From Chitinophaga sp. Ak27 (GTDB lineage: Bacteria > Bacteroidota > Bacteroidia > Chitinophagales > Chitinophagaceae), in the NCBI RefSeq assembly GCF_012726295.1, contig NZ_JABAOB010000001.1, forward strand, positions 1,798,001 through 1,862,000: a stretch of DNA of 64,000 bases, written 5' to 3'. Of this stretch, positions 1 to 9,039 are shown piece after piece. Each line of letters starts with the position of its first letter. Within the stretch, counting starts at the first letter, position 1. The position numbers were made by a program, and so were the translations under genes. Below the pieces are notes generated by a model. The model was not told where the DNA came from and ran no database searches. It saw only the letters and a program-made list of their open reading frames with translations.

Positions 1-2453
1 TGAACACATTTGCCATTCCCAACGAAAATTTTACCACCATAAGTGCCGGTACAAAATATATCTCCGGGAGTACAGGGAAAGATTTCCTGGGCTATGGCCG
101 TGGGAAAAAAGATTACCTGGGATTTGATGACGGAGGCAGGAACCATTTTCCTAAAGACCTGATGGCTTTTACCAATGACAATTACAGGCTAACAGACCCT
201 AATGCAATACCCTCTCCCGGCATTACACCTATTACCCCTGCTATGATAGCAGCGCAAAACATCAAAATAGGTGGTTTCGAACGGCTTGGCACAAGAACTT
301 ACAAAACAGCACCCGGCCAAAACTATCAATTCAGCCTCGGCCGCAATTACAATATCCACAACAGCCGCTTCGGCTTTGTAGCTTCGCTTACCTATCGCAA
401 TGAGCAGGCGATCGACGATATACCACGTTTTGAAAGAGGTAACTGGGAAAAAATTGGCAACGACCGGTACGATGCTATAACCGGAGAAGAGCTACAGCCA
501 ACCTTTTCTAACCAATATAACTTCGTCACCTCCTGGGGAGTGCTGCTCAATGCCGGCTGGAGCTCAAAGCACCACAAAATTACCTTACGCAATTTCTACT
601 CCCGTGTTTTTAACAACCAGTTTTCCCGTATTGTAGGCTGGGGAAATGAGATTGGTGGAGAGCTGCCCGAAATCCGCGAGTACGACCGTCCAAAGTTTAT
701 TGACATGTTGCAAAACCGTATCAATGGAGAACATACTTTTGGCGCCTTTAAATTCGAATGGAACATAGCCCGCAACAGCGTTACCAACAATGAGCTGGAT
801 GCCGTAGAAGCCTGGCTCTATCCTTATAAAACCCTGAATGGAACCGTATACAACGTGGCGCCTACCGCACTGACTAACCCCGGCTATGGTACCTTTAACA
901 GGGCTCAATACTATTACCGCGAAACCAATAAAATAGCAGAAGGTGCACTGAGCTACCAGTTTAAATTAGCAGGAGAAAAACAGTCGGTAAAAGCCGGGTA
1001 TCAGTTTATGGAACGCCGCGGCTTATATGACTGGATCATTCTTCCGATCGGTAGCGCACAATCAGGTAATAGTATTTATCCTTATGTACCCGTACAGCAA
1101 TGGGGGCAATTCCTGGACTTTAAAGATCCCCTGAAAGATTTGCTTTATTACCCTGCCGCCTTCTCCAGGAATGGATATGAGGGCAAGAATAACAACCAGG
1201 CAATATACGCCATGCTCGACAACCGCTTTACCAAATGGCTACGGCTGGTGTGGGGTGTTAGAGCAGAGTATTATAAATATGAAAGATTTAAAAATAGTGC
1301 CAACGACCTGGCGATTGATAAACTGATTGAACTGGGTGAAAAAACAAAGTATGTAGATCCGGAAACAGGGAAAATTGTAACCGCTACCGCCAATCCTGAA
1401 ACAGAGGAGAAAACCTGGCGCTACCTGCCTTCTGCCAGTCTTACCGCCACGCCATTCAGCAACTTCAACATCCGTGCAGCATATTCCCAATCTGTTGTTC
1501 GCCCGGCGTTGATTGAAAATTCCTTAATGATACGTTACGACCCGTCCATTGCCGGCTACCGCCGCAACGAAGGTGTATTATCTACCGTTATCAACCACTA
1601 CGACTTTCGCCTGGAGTGGTATCCTAAAGCCGGCGAAGTGATCTCCTTCGGCTATTTCTATAAATATTTTGATCAACCGGTGGAGCTGTATCGTAACTGG
1701 ACAGATGCCAGCATGCGGGTATATCTAACCACCAGCAACTCTGAATGGGCAAAAGTACATGGCTGGGAAGCAGACCTGCGCAAAAGCCTGGGCTTTATTT
1801 ACCCCGGTTCTAAATTCTTAGATAAACTATACGCCAGTGCTAACCTTACCCTCCAAACTTCTGTGGTACAGGCAGCCGAGTATGGTGGGAAATCAATGAG
1901 TGCCGACATATATGGCAACACCTACTCTTATCGCACAAAAAAACTGGTGAAAGAGAAACGCCCGCTATACGGCCAGGTACCCGTATTATACAACTTCGGG
2001 ATGCAATATACCGGCAATCGCCTGGGCGCCAACGTAGCCTATAACCATATGGGTTATAAAACCTTTGCAACAGGTATGGAACCTAACATCGTAGAATATG
2101 AACGCCCGCGTAACCAACTGGATGCACAAATCAGCTATTCATTCCTGAAAAATAAAAAACTCAATGTAAGATTCAATATGAGTAATCTGACCAACAGCCC
2201 ATACCGCTTTTACATCAATAGTAACGATACCTATAAAATTCAGGACAAATGGGCTGGCCTGGGAGGATCTTATATCACCGCTACAGAATGGTCCGACATC
2301 TACGAATGGAAAGATGGCTTCTCACAGAAATATGAAGCAGGTTATTTAGAAACCTCCTCCGACGGAAAAACCAAAATGAGAGTAGGTGATAAAGAAACCT
2401 TTGTCAGGAAAGTAGGCGCTTCGTTTAGCTTAACCGCAGCCTATACGTTTTAA
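1..2453 (+). CDS. TonB-dependent receptor, 3' part (5' end outside window)
   Basis: The frame is open from base 3 to the stop at 2453, so the start, signal peptide and plug domain lie to the left of the window. The visible ~816 residues are rich in alternating aromatic beta strands and end in the strand SFSLTAAYTF, typical of the last strand of a TonB-dependent outer-membrane barrel. Motifs such as NIRAAYSQSVVRP and LNVRFNMSNLTNSPY are the usual late-barrel receptor signatures in Bacteroidota. Such receptors take up siderophores, glycans or peptides using TonB energy. The two lipoprotein genes that follow at 20 and 11 bp are probably in the same operon and may be surface partners. No SusD homologue is seen, so a classical glycan locus is not supported. 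The substrate cannot be told. Confidence 0.88.
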   Translation, partial: NTFAIPNENFTTISAGTKYISGSTGKDFLGYGRGKKDYLGFDDGGRNHFPKDLMAFTNDNYRLTDPNAIPSPGITPITPAMIAAQNIKIGGFERLGTRTYKTAPGQNYQFSLGRNYNIHNSRFGFVASLTYRNEQAIDDIPRFERGNWEKIGNDRYDAITGEELQPTFSNQYNFVTSWGVLLNAGWSSKHHKITLRNFYSRVFNNQFSRIVGWGNEIGGELPEIREYDRPKFIDMLQNRINGEHTFGAFKFEWNIARNSVTNNELDAVEAWLYPYKTLNGTVYNVAPTALTNPGYGTFNRAQYYYRETNKIAEGALSYQFKLAGEKQSVKAGYQFMERRGLYDWIILPIGSAQSGNSIYPYVPVQQWGQFLDFKDPLKDLLYYPAAFSRNGYEGKNNNQAIYAMLDNRFTKWLRLVWGVRAEYYKYERFKNSANDLAIDKLIELGEKTKYVDPETGKIVTATANPETEEKTWRYLPSASLTATPFSNFNIRAAYSQSVVRPALIENSLMIRYDPSIAGYRRNEGVLSTVINHYDFRLEWYPKAGEVISFGYFYKYFDQPVELYRNWTDASMRVYLTTSNSEWAKVHGWEADLRKSLGFIYPGSKFLDKLYASANLTLQTSVVQAAEYGGKSMSADIYGNTYSYRTKKLVKEKRPLYGQVPVLYNFGMQYTGNRLGANVAYNHMGYKTFATGMEPNIVEYERPRNQLDAQISYSFLKNKKLNVRFNMSNLTNSPYRFYINSNDTYKIQDKWAGLGGSYITATEWSDIYEWKDGFSQKYEAGYLETSSDGKTKMRVGDKETFVRKVGASFSLTAAYTF

Positions 2454-2473
2454 GCTTCTCCAGTTTCTTAAAA

Positions 2474-3271
2474 ATGAAAAAAATGAAAATCATTAATATA
2501 CTATCTACCGTAGTGACAGGAACTTTATTGACAACACTACTGGCCTGTAGTAAACAAAACCGCGACTTTCTTTACGAAGATAATATGCTGGCGGTAACCG
2601 TGAAAGGTTACAATGCCAGCAGTGAAACATTAGCCATCAAACTCGATACCTTCGCCGTTACCGATGCGGCTCCAGGGAAGTTTGATGCCACCAGGGGCTG
2701 TATTATCCCGGCTGGTCAGTCTACCCTACAACTGAGCATCATGGAAACAGGTACCGGTAAAACGGTCATGAACAAAACATTGAAAAAGGAAGACAGCCCC
2801 GCTAATATAGAATTCTTTTATTTCAACGGGCAGGTAAGCAAAATGCCCGAAATACCTGCCTTCGAAAATAATAAGATCAAAATATCCTATATGTTTACGC
2901 CTACGGTTACCAAATATGCGGAACCTGTAGACATTGTTTTGGGTAAATACTACTTTACACCAAAAGTCTTCGAAGAAATCACCCGGATCAAAAATGTAAA
3001 GCCCAATGAATTTTCAGCACCAGTAACTATACCGACGTTCTCAACTACAGGCCAGGTATACAACGGACAGCCCACAGCGGTGTTATTCCTCGTTTATATT
3101 TATAAAGCAGGCACCAACGAATTCTATACAGCAGGTTCTGAATACACCTGGCATGCCACCTCCACCACTGCGCCCAAGCCCGCCGCTTCCACAGCAGCAT
3201 CCAGGGTGTATATATTCGAAGAAGCGCCTGTTGGCAACAGCATGAGATTCGCTAAAAAATTAGAACTCTAA
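2474..3271 (+). CDS. Putative lipoprotein, operon partner of the TonB receptor
   Basis: This 265-residue protein starts with a charged MKKMK segment and a hydrophobic stretch ending in TLLACSK, a good lipobox with the acylated cysteine near residue 25. It is therefore predicted to be membrane anchored, probably in the outer membrane. I do not recognise the mature domain. The early segment VTVKGYNASSETLAIKLDT matches VVNGYNGSANALRVTIDT in the next gene, and both have a later F-Y-NG-V segment, so the two are paralogues from a tandem duplication. The gene is 20 bp after the receptor stop and is probably co-transcribed. A role in binding the receptor's cargo is inference only. Confidence 0.75.
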   Translation: MKKMKIINILSTVVTGTLLTTLLACSKQNRDFLYEDNMLAVTVKGYNASSETLAIKLDTFAVTDAAPGKFDATRGCIIPAGQSTLQLSIMETGTGKTVMNKTLKKEDSPANIEFFYFNGQVSKMPEIPAFENNKIKISYMFTPTVTKYAEPVDIVLGKYYFTPKVFEEITRIKNVKPNEFSAPVTIPTFSTTGQVYNGQPTAVLFLVYIYKAGTNEFYTAGSEYTWHATSTTAPKPAASTAASRVYIFEEAPVGNSMRFAKKLEL

Positions 3272-3282
3272 ACATCAACGAA

Positions 3283-4074
3283 ATGAGGAAATTTATTAAT
3301 TATAAAAAGCCAACGCTTTGCCTGCTGTTATTATCAGCAATGTTCGCTGCCTGCAAAAAAGAAGAACAAAATGTCCGGAAAGCCATGCACGTGGTAGTAA
3401 ATGGCTATAACGGATCAGCAAACGCACTCCGGGTAACGATAGATACAACTGTATATGGTGGAGATAAGGTGCTTAAGCCAATAGCAAAATTTGAATTCAA
3501 TGTTGCATATGCCTACACTGAAAAGCAACAACAAAAAACAGTGGTGATAACTGATACAGTTACCAAACAAGTTATTTTCACTAAATCATTACCGCCAGGC
3601 GATACCAGGGCTGCTATTAATTTTCTGTACATCAACGGTAAAGTGATGGAGGTACAGTCACCTACGCCGGATATATCTACCAATAAACTGGGCTTCTATA
3701 TTCATTACACAGATAACGAAACACCGCTGGATATATCTCTTTACAGGATGGATAATGCCACCGGTAAGGAATACAGAACTTATTTGGCTAAAAACGTAAA
3801 ACCTGGCAGCTGGATCTATGTAGATTATTTAGCGGGAGCAGACTTCAATACTAAAACCAATGTAGACGATGCTGCCAGTCTTTGTTTTACCAGGACCGGC
3901 ACTACAGATCAATGGGCATTTGAAGACGATGAAAGCAAAAGCAAGATGCCTGTTTCCGGCATACAGTTGCCGCTGGCAGGAGAAAAGGGATTGGTACAGC
4001 AGTATGTAATAACCCCCGGACCATATATGCTGGATTACGCAAGGATGTATTTTCATCCGGACAGGGTAAGATAA
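3283..4074 (+). CDS. Putative lipoprotein, paralogue of the preceding gene
   Basis: This 263-residue protein has a short signal peptide ending in SAMFAACKK, a lipobox with cysteine at about residue 24. The start of the mature protein (HVVVNGYNGSANALRVTIDT) resembles the upstream lipoprotein, and both have a FLYINGKV/FFYFNGQV segment in the middle. It is the last gene of the receptor operon: 11 bp behind its neighbour and followed by a strong hairpin. No catalytic motif is visible. Function is unknown; surface ligand binding or receptor assembly are the obvious hypotheses. The family is not one I can name. Confidence 0.75.
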   Translation: MRKFINYKKPTLCLLLLSAMFAACKKEEQNVRKAMHVVVNGYNGSANALRVTIDTTVYGGDKVLKPIAKFEFNVAYAYTEKQQQKTVVITDTVTKQVIFTKSLPPGDTRAAINFLYINGKVMEVQSPTPDISTNKLGFYIHYTDNETPLDISLYRMDNATGKEYRTYLAKNVKPGSWIYVDYLAGADFNTKTNVDDAASLCFTRTGTTDQWAFEDDESKSKMPVSGIQLPLAGEKGLVQQYVITPGPYMLDYARMYFHPDRVR

Positions 4075-4083
4075 AAATTACTG

Positions 4084-4127
4084 TATACACTGCCTCAAAA
4101 CGCAGGTGCTTTTTGAGGCAGTGTATA
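4084..4127. terminator. Hairpin between convergent genes
   Basis: A perfect 17-bp inverted repeat (left arm 4084-4100, right arm 4111-4127) with a 10-base loop lies between the stop of the second lipoprotein gene and the stop of the minus-strand gene. The top strand has no clear U-tract. On the bottom strand a run of T follows within a few bases, so termination of the leftward gene is better supported. Confidence 0.7.
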
Positions 4128-4164
4128 GATAGCCGGAATAAGAAGCCGACATCAATTCATCGAA

Positions 4165-5061
4165 TTACGCAACGATGATATTTTTTTCAGTCAGTGGAGC
4201 CTTTATCAGCTCCAGATTATCTGTATAAAAAAGAGACATCTTGCGTAGATTATTAAAATACCTGACATCCTCAAAATTCTTTATATTGAAGGTGTCGTCT
4301 TCGCCGTCCCAAAACCAGCGCATATTGCGGTAAATTTTATTGCCTGCATCCTGAGAGATTTCGGTAACTTCATTTGCATACTTTTCATCTATTTCCAATG
4401 CCTCAAAATAGGCAGTAACTTCGGCAATAAAATGATACCCTTCTTTCTCAATGTCGATTACCCGCTGCTCGTAGTTTTGAATGAAATCATATAAATCAAA
4501 CACGGGCTGTAATATTTTTTTCTCGTACATAAGTACCTGGATGACGGCCAACTTAAAATTAAAATCTTTAAATTCAATTTTCTTTCCATCAATTCGGCGA
4601 AACCTATATTTATCGGAATAAACTTTTGGAGGAGGCGGTGTAAAAGTACTGATACTAACCAATGAAAGGGCATCATTATTAACGTCAAACCAAATTTTGA
4701 ATCCACCAGATAACAAGCTACCGCTATCGTCATAATCTGCTACCTTCTCCAGTTCGTTCTTATGCTGCCGGTAAAAATCACGGTAATCAATTTGTTCAAT
4801 TACAAATTCTCCCGTAAAACCAGCAGCAGGCGAAAATTTCAGTCCAGGTTCTGGCTGAAAGGCAAGTTCAATCTGATCTACTTCTTTGTCATTTTTTGAA
4901 TAAGCCACCATACCCCATTCATCCCAGGTATATACATGGTTGTGTTTTGTACGTGTATGCCGGGCATCCCCCAACAGTTGCTGTAATCCCGTAACTGATA
5001 GCAGCGTTGTCATTTCCTTTCCATTAATGACAAGCTTGTTGTTTTCAACTACTATTTGCAT
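4165..5061 (-). CDS. DUF7738/DUF6892-like protein
   Basis: The 298-residue product lacks a signal peptide and is probably cytosolic. The N-terminal part (VVENNKLVINGK, then VYTWDEWGMVAYSKN) resembles the domain called DUF7738. The C-terminal part, from FKDFNFKLAVIQVLMYE through FWDGEDDTFNIK to the LRKMSLFY segment, resembles DUF6892. I make this match from memory of the families, not from a search. The function of these domains is not established; they occur in scattered, often toxin/immunity-rich, accessory loci. I chose ATG at 5061 because the N-terminal domain begins there; a start at 5100 would add 13 residues that do not look like the family. The gene stands alone, convergent with the lipoprotein operon. 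Confidence 0.65.
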   Translation of the reverse strand: MQIVVENNKLVINGKEMTTLLSVTGLQQLLGDARHTRTKHNHVYTWDEWGMVAYSKNDKEVDQIELAFQPEPGLKFSPAAGFTGEFVIEQIDYRDFYRQHKNELEKVADYDDSGSLLSGGFKIWFDVNNDALSLVSISTFTPPPPKVYSDKYRFRRIDGKKIEFKDFNFKLAVIQVLMYEKKILQPVFDLYDFIQNYEQRVIDIEKEGYHFIAEVTAYFEALEIDEKYANEVTEISQDAGNKIYRNMRWFWDGEDDTFNIKNFEDVRYFNNLRKMSLFYTDNLELIKAPLTEKNIIVA

Positions 5062-5336
5062 ATGCTGTAAAAAAAAATCGAATAAGTAATAACGGCTCAA
5101 AAAATGATTTTAATTACTTTGAACACCGTCTGTTTATACACGTATCCGTTCCAACATTGCTATATTACAACTAAATATACAATCAAAAGAATCAACAATT
5201 TTCTCAATGGTTACCTGGCTAATAGCATGGAGGGCCAGATGCAAGCGATGTTGGCAAATCTGATATAAAGGCCATTATATGCAAAAAAATAGATTGCAGT
5301 AAAGCATTATCCGGCCTATATTAAATATAAATAGTC

Positions 5337-5645
5337 ATGAATAAAAAAGACAAAGCAGCACTGGCAAAACAATTACTCAGCGCGCCACCCACGAAAGTGT
5401 ACATCTATGTGGACGGTTGCACGACTTATCGGATGTTGATCATATACCGGGGGGAAGGGTTGTTCTATGCGGAAAATGATCATTGCCTCATACTAGAGAA
5501 ATTTTCGGCGCGGGAAGCGAAGGTTTCTCTTGAAGGGACTGAGCAATGGCTAGATGGGGAACCAGTTGCAGATAAGGCTTTGCTTGCACGTAATCTGAAG
5601 GATTTTTACAAGCGGTCCTATAAAGATGATCTGAATATTATCTAG
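5337..5645 (+). CDS. Small hypothetical protein (102 aa)
   Basis: An ATG at 5337 opens a 102-residue frame with a lysine-rich start (MNKKDKAALAKQLL) and a plausible soluble alpha/beta composition (KVYIYVDGCTTYRMLIIYRGEG). There is no signal peptide, membrane segment or known motif. The upstream ~235 bp is AT-rich and non-coding. It lies in a patch with a DUF7738/DUF6892-like gene and short ORF fragments, so it may be accessory DNA. I do not recognise the family. Codon use and length make a real gene likely but not certain. Confidence 0.5.
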   Translation: MNKKDKAALAKQLLSAPPTKVYIYVDGCTTYRMLIIYRGEGLFYAENDHCLILEKFSAREAKVSLEGTEQWLDGEPVADKALLARNLKDFYKRSYKDDLNII

Positions 5646-5824
5646 CCTTTAATAATCTTTTATTGTCGCCAAACGAAGCAGATGAAATTGAAATGGAGAT
5701 ACCCCCACATAGGTATTGGCATTTTATTAAGCCTCAAGTCAAGCTTTGCTGGTCCTGGCTAAAGCAATCATAAAACCTCAAACACATGGAAACACTGACC
5801 TTAAAAAACAAGGTAATAGAAATA
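5646..5824. other. Gap with two short ORF fragments
   Basis: No full gene is seen. ATG at 5682 opens a 26-codon frame (stop 5760-5762) that reads like a signal peptide (MKLKWRYPHIGIGILLSLKS...FAG). ATG at 5786 opens an 18-codon frame (METLTLKNKVIEIQKGLV). Both may be 5' remnants of lost genes or chance. The tmRNA terminator follows. Confidence 0.3.
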
Positions 5825-5825
5825 C

Positions 5826-5856
5826 AAAAAGGGCTGGTGTAACTAAACACCAACCC
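5826..5856 (-). terminator. tmRNA terminator
   Basis: An 11-bp hairpin with one mismatch (GGGCTGGTGT against ACACCAACCC, spanning 5830-5856) is followed on the bottom strand by TTTTT. It lies 57 bp downstream of the tmRNA 3' end, in the direction of ssrA transcription. Confidence 0.7.
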
Positions 5857-5912
5857 TCAAGAACCTCTAACAATACAAATAAAAATGTACTGTAATTGAT
5901 TGAAAATCAATC

Positions 5913-6286
5913 TGGTGGAGATGGCGGGAATCGAACCCGCGTCCAAACACATTCGCCGAAAGCTTTCTACATGCTTATTTATGCATTGATTTGTCGGAAC
6001 TCAGCAGGGGCATAACGAACCAACCTCGTTCTTATCCGTTTAGCTTCAGTACTCACTCACAGAAACCATGAGCACCTATCCCTATGGGTTTGATGATTCA
6101 GCGGCGGGAGTCGCATAAGGCGACAACTCCGGGCGGCTATAATGGGTGTCTAATCTCTGATTAGGCAGCCATGGCGTAGTTAGATTCGCCAATTAGAGTT
6201 TGGGTATTCAGATTATCGTGCTAATTATCCAACGCACGGCATGCTTACACTCTCAAAGATCTATGCTGTCAAAACCAGGCATCCCC
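5913..6286 (-). ncRNA. ssrA: Transfer-messenger RNA (tmRNA)
   Basis: On the bottom strand the RNA begins GGGGAUGCCUGG at 6286 and ends with a T-arm (GGGUUCGAUUCCCGCC) and CAUCUCC-ACCA at 5913, CCA encoded. The 5' GGGGAUG pairs with the 3' CAUCUCC to form the tRNA-like acceptor stem, with one G-U pair. There is no anticodon arm; the ~374-nt body carries the tag frame. The tag reads GGC GAA TCT AAC TAC GCC ATG GCT GCC TAA at 6190-6161, giving GESNYAMAA after the charged alanine. tmRNA with SmpB rescues stalled ribosomes and marks the product for proteolysis. The gene follows rseP's terminator and has its own -7 box. Confidence 0.95.
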
Positions 6287-6300
6287 GGTATTTTAGCTTA

Positions 6301-6308
6301 CAAAGATA
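6301..6308 (-). promoter_or_regulatory. Bacteroidota -7 box for ssrA
   Basis: TATCTTTG on the bottom strand matches TAnnTTTG and lies 14 bases before the mature tmRNA 5' end, leaving room for a short leader removed by RNase P. No clear TTTG is seen at the right distance upstream. Confidence 0.5.
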
Positions 6309-6312
6309 AGAA

Positions 6313-6359
6313 AAAAATGGAACATTTGATAACACAATCTCATCAAATGTTCCATTTTT
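6313..6359 (-). terminator. rseP terminator
   Basis: A perfect 18-bp inverted repeat (6313-6330 with 6342-6359, 11-base loop) starts 3 bases after the rseP stop. On the bottom strand the right arm ends in a T-run. It separates the rseP transcript from ssrA. Confidence 0.8.
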
Positions 6360-6361
6360 AC

Positions 6362-7696
6362 TTAAAATAATTTACTTACCAGGTTTCTCCAAACGTCCAG
6401 CCCATTGGCAAACAACAGTAAACCAAACAGGATCACCATTCCAAAAATCTGGGCATATTCCAGGAACTTCTCGCTGGGCTTACGGCCGGTAATGATCTCG
6501 TACAATAAGAACAGTACGTGACCGCCATCCAGGGCCGGAATAGGCAATATATTCATGAAAGCGAGGATAATGGATAGGAAAGCCGTCATTTCCCAGAACA
6601 TACGCCAGTCCCATACTTCAGGGAACAGGTTACCGATGCTCATAAAACCACCGAGCGATTCTGTCACTTTCACTTCCTTGGAAACAAAGATCAGGCGCAG
6701 CTGCTGTACATACTTCACCAGTTTTTCTATGCTCTTGCTAAAACCTGCCGGAATCGCCTCCAGGAAAGTATAGGTTTTGGTTTTATATTCAAACGGATCT
6801 TTGGGATACACGCCAAACTGACCTTTATCATTCAGCTTCGCCGCCAGGTTCAGGGTGTCATTACCACGGATTACACTCACAATCACATCTTCATTTTTAT
6901 GCTTCTTGATCTCCTTGGCAAAATCACTGAAGTAAGGCAATGTTATACCGTTGATGGCTACCAACCGGTCGCCTTTCTTCACGCCTACCGCAGCAGCAGC
7001 GCTGCCAGGCTGTGTACTGTCGGCCACATAAGGGAAACGGGGCACTGCAAAAGGCGCCTTCTGCTTCAGCAACTGGCGGATAAATCCATCCGGGATAGGC
7101 AGGTCTATCTCTTTTCCATCGCGTTCGATCTGAATGCTTTTAGCTTCGTGCAAGATCACGTCTCCGGGGATGGCATCAAATGCTTCAACAGTACGATGGT
7201 CGATGGTCAGGATCTTATCTCCATCCTGCATACCAATGCTCCGGGCCAGCGAATCCGTTACCACACCGTATTTGGCAGCAGATGTAGGTAAATAGGTTTC
7301 TCCCCAGTACCATAACATCATTGCATAAATGAAAAATGCCAGTACAATGTTAACCGTTACCCCTCCTATCATAATGATCAGGCGCTGCCACGCCGGCTTG
7401 GCCCGAAACTCCCAGGGCTGCGCAGGTTTGGCCATCTGCTCCTTATCCATACTTTCATCTATCATACCGGATATTTTTACATATCCTCCCAATGGTAGCC
7501 AACCTACACCATATTCTGTTTCTCCCTTTTTAATTTTAAAAAGAGAAAACCATGGATCAAAGAATAAATAGAATTTTTCCACCCTGGTTTTGAATAGTTT
7601 GGCCGGGATAAAATGGCCTAACTCATGCAATACTACCAAAATAGAGAGTGACAGTAATAACTGCCCGGCCTTCACCAATATTACCTCTGTAGTCAT
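6362..7696 (-). CDS. rseP: Site-2 intramembrane metalloprotease RseP
   Basis: The 444-residue protein has the zinc motif HELGH at residues 24-28 in the first membrane helix and the matching LDGGH at about 389-393 in a C-terminal helix, the two halves of the site-2 protease active site. Between them lie two PDZ-like segments (about 120-200 and 215-300, the second with GVKKGDRLVAINGI). The family cuts membrane-anchored anti-sigma factors and remnant signal peptides in the cytoplasmic membrane. Length and topology fit the RseP family. dxr lies 85 bp upstream in the same direction, a common pairing in Bacteroidota, and the two are probably co-transcribed. Confidence 0.93.
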   Translation of the reverse strand: MTTEVILVKAGQLLLSLSILVVLHELGHFIPAKLFKTRVEKFYLFFDPWFSLFKIKKGETEYGVGWLPLGGYVKISGMIDESMDKEQMAKPAQPWEFRAKPAWQRLIIMIGGVTVNIVLAFFIYAMMLWYWGETYLPTSAAKYGVVTDSLARSIGMQDGDKILTIDHRTVEAFDAIPGDVILHEAKSIQIERDGKEIDLPIPDGFIRQLLKQKAPFAVPRFPYVADSTQPGSAAAAVGVKKGDRLVAINGITLPYFSDFAKEIKKHKNEDVIVSVIRGNDTLNLAAKLNDKGQFGVYPKDPFEYKTKTYTFLEAIPAGFSKSIEKLVKYVQQLRLIFVSKEVKVTESLGGFMSIGNLFPEVWDWRMFWEMTAFLSIILAFMNILPIPALDGGHVLFLLYEIITGRKPSEKFLEYAQIFGMVILFGLLLFANGLDVWRNLVSKLF

Positions 7697-7781
7697 TTAG
7701 TTGTTTCTGCTTTAATCTGCCTAATATATCAGTTTTAATACATATTCAGGCAAAACTCTTTGTTAATTTTTTACCGGTAGT

Positions 7782-8948
7782 TTATATAACGATAGCATTG
7801 ATAAGGGATGCGGCGTGTTCACGTGCAGCATTATCGCACTCGTAATAATCGTGCAGGGAAGGGGTGGCTATAAACGGTACTTTAACCAGCGTTTCTTCAA
7901 TTACTTCCGTCATTTGCAGGAAGCCTATCCTGTTTTTCAGGAAGGCATTGACCACTTCCTCATTCGCCGCATTCATCACGCAGGCAGCATTACCGCCCTT
8001 ATGCATGGCATCTGTGGCAATGGCGAGGTTACGGAAAGTTTTGGTATCCGGCTGCTCAAAAGTGAGGGATGGATAATTTCTGAAGGAAAACCGGGGAAAA
8101 TCGTTGGCCAAACGGTCAGGATATCCCAGGGCATATTGTATAGGCAACTTCATATCCGGCAATCCCATCTGAGCTTTCAGTGAGCCATCTACAAACTGTA
8201 CCATGGAGTGAATTATGGATTGGGCATGTATCACCACCTCAATATTTTCCGGGGCCAGTCCAAACAGCCAGCGGGCTTCAATCATTTCCAACCCTTTATT
8301 CATCAGGGTAGCGGAATCGATGGTGATTTTAGCGCCCATGCTCCAGTTGGGATGTTGCAGCGCATGGTCTTTCTTTACATTAATCAGGAAGTTCGGCTTT
8401 TTTCCCAGGAAAGGCCCGCCGGAAGCGGTGAGTATTACCTTTTCCACCTTGGTAAACGGCTCTCCCAGCAAACACTGGAAAATAGCCGAATGTTCAGAAT
8501 CTACCGGGATAATGGGCACATTTTTCCTGCGGGCAGTAGCCATCACAATATCCCCAGCTACTACGAGGGTTTCTTTGTTGGCCAGCGCCACGGGCGTACC
8601 CTGTTCAATAGCAGCTAATGTGGGCGCCAGACCGGCAAATCCCATAATAGCCGCCAGCATCATGTCGATCGAACTCCAGGCAGCTACTTCTACCATCGCT
8701 TTCGGACCGGCAAATACTTTAATGCCTTTATCAAATAAAATGTCTTTTACCTGCTTGTACTTTGCTTCGCTGCCTATAACAACCGCATTGGGCTTAAATT
8801 TCAGCGCCTGCTCTATGAGCAGGTCCGCATTCTGCTGAGCGGTCAGCACTTCTACACTAAACCTTTCCGGATGCGCAGCGATCACCTCCAGGGCCTGTAT
8901 GCCGATAGAACCGGTGGATCCGAAAATGGCAATCTTTCGTTTATTCAT
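7782..8948 (-). CDS. dxr: 1-deoxy-D-xylulose-5-phosphate reductoisomerase
   Basis: The 388-residue enzyme converts DXP to MEP with NADPH, the committed step of the non-mevalonate isoprenoid pathway. The N-terminal Rossmann motif GSTGSIG is at residues 10-16. The catalytic segments VDSEHSAIFQCL, TASGGPFLG and TIDSATLMNKGLEMIEA are all present, and GLPDMKLPIQYALGYP is the conserved C-terminal domain segment. Length matches the family. The ATG at 8948 directly precedes the Rossmann strand (MNKRKIAIFG). It probably forms an operon with rseP downstream. Presence of dxr shows the organism uses the MEP route. Confidence 0.96.
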   Translation of the reverse strand: MNKRKIAIFGSTGSIGIQALEVIAAHPERFSVEVLTAQQNADLLIEQALKFKPNAVVIGSEAKYKQVKDILFDKGIKVFAGPKAMVEVAAWSSIDMMLAAIMGFAGLAPTLAAIEQGTPVALANKETLVVAGDIVMATARRKNVPIIPVDSEHSAIFQCLLGEPFTKVEKVILTASGGPFLGKKPNFLINVKKDHALQHPNWSMGAKITIDSATLMNKGLEMIEARWLFGLAPENIEVVIHAQSIIHSMVQFVDGSLKAQMGLPDMKLPIQYALGYPDRLANDFPRFSFRNYPSLTFEQPDTKTFRNLAIATDAMHKGGNAACVMNAANEEVVNAFLKNRIGFLQMTEVIEETLVKVPFIATPSLHDYYECDNAAREHAASLINAIVI

Positions 8949-9039
8949 TACGGTGATTTACTTTTTTACAGTTAACAAAAAATGAAGAATCAGCTGCCGG
9001 CGTATGCCCAACAGCCGGTAATACAGCTTGAATCGCCGT

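Noticed and set aside
5913..5944. A tRNA gene, suggested by the T-arm and CCA end
   Set aside because: There is no anticodon arm; the matching acceptor half is 340 bases away, which fits tmRNA.
7812..7830. A parS-like palindrome core (TGTTCACGTGCAGCA)
   Set aside because: It lies inside the dxr coding sequence and matches the usual parS only around CACGTG; the flanks are not symmetric. parA and parB are 33 kb away.
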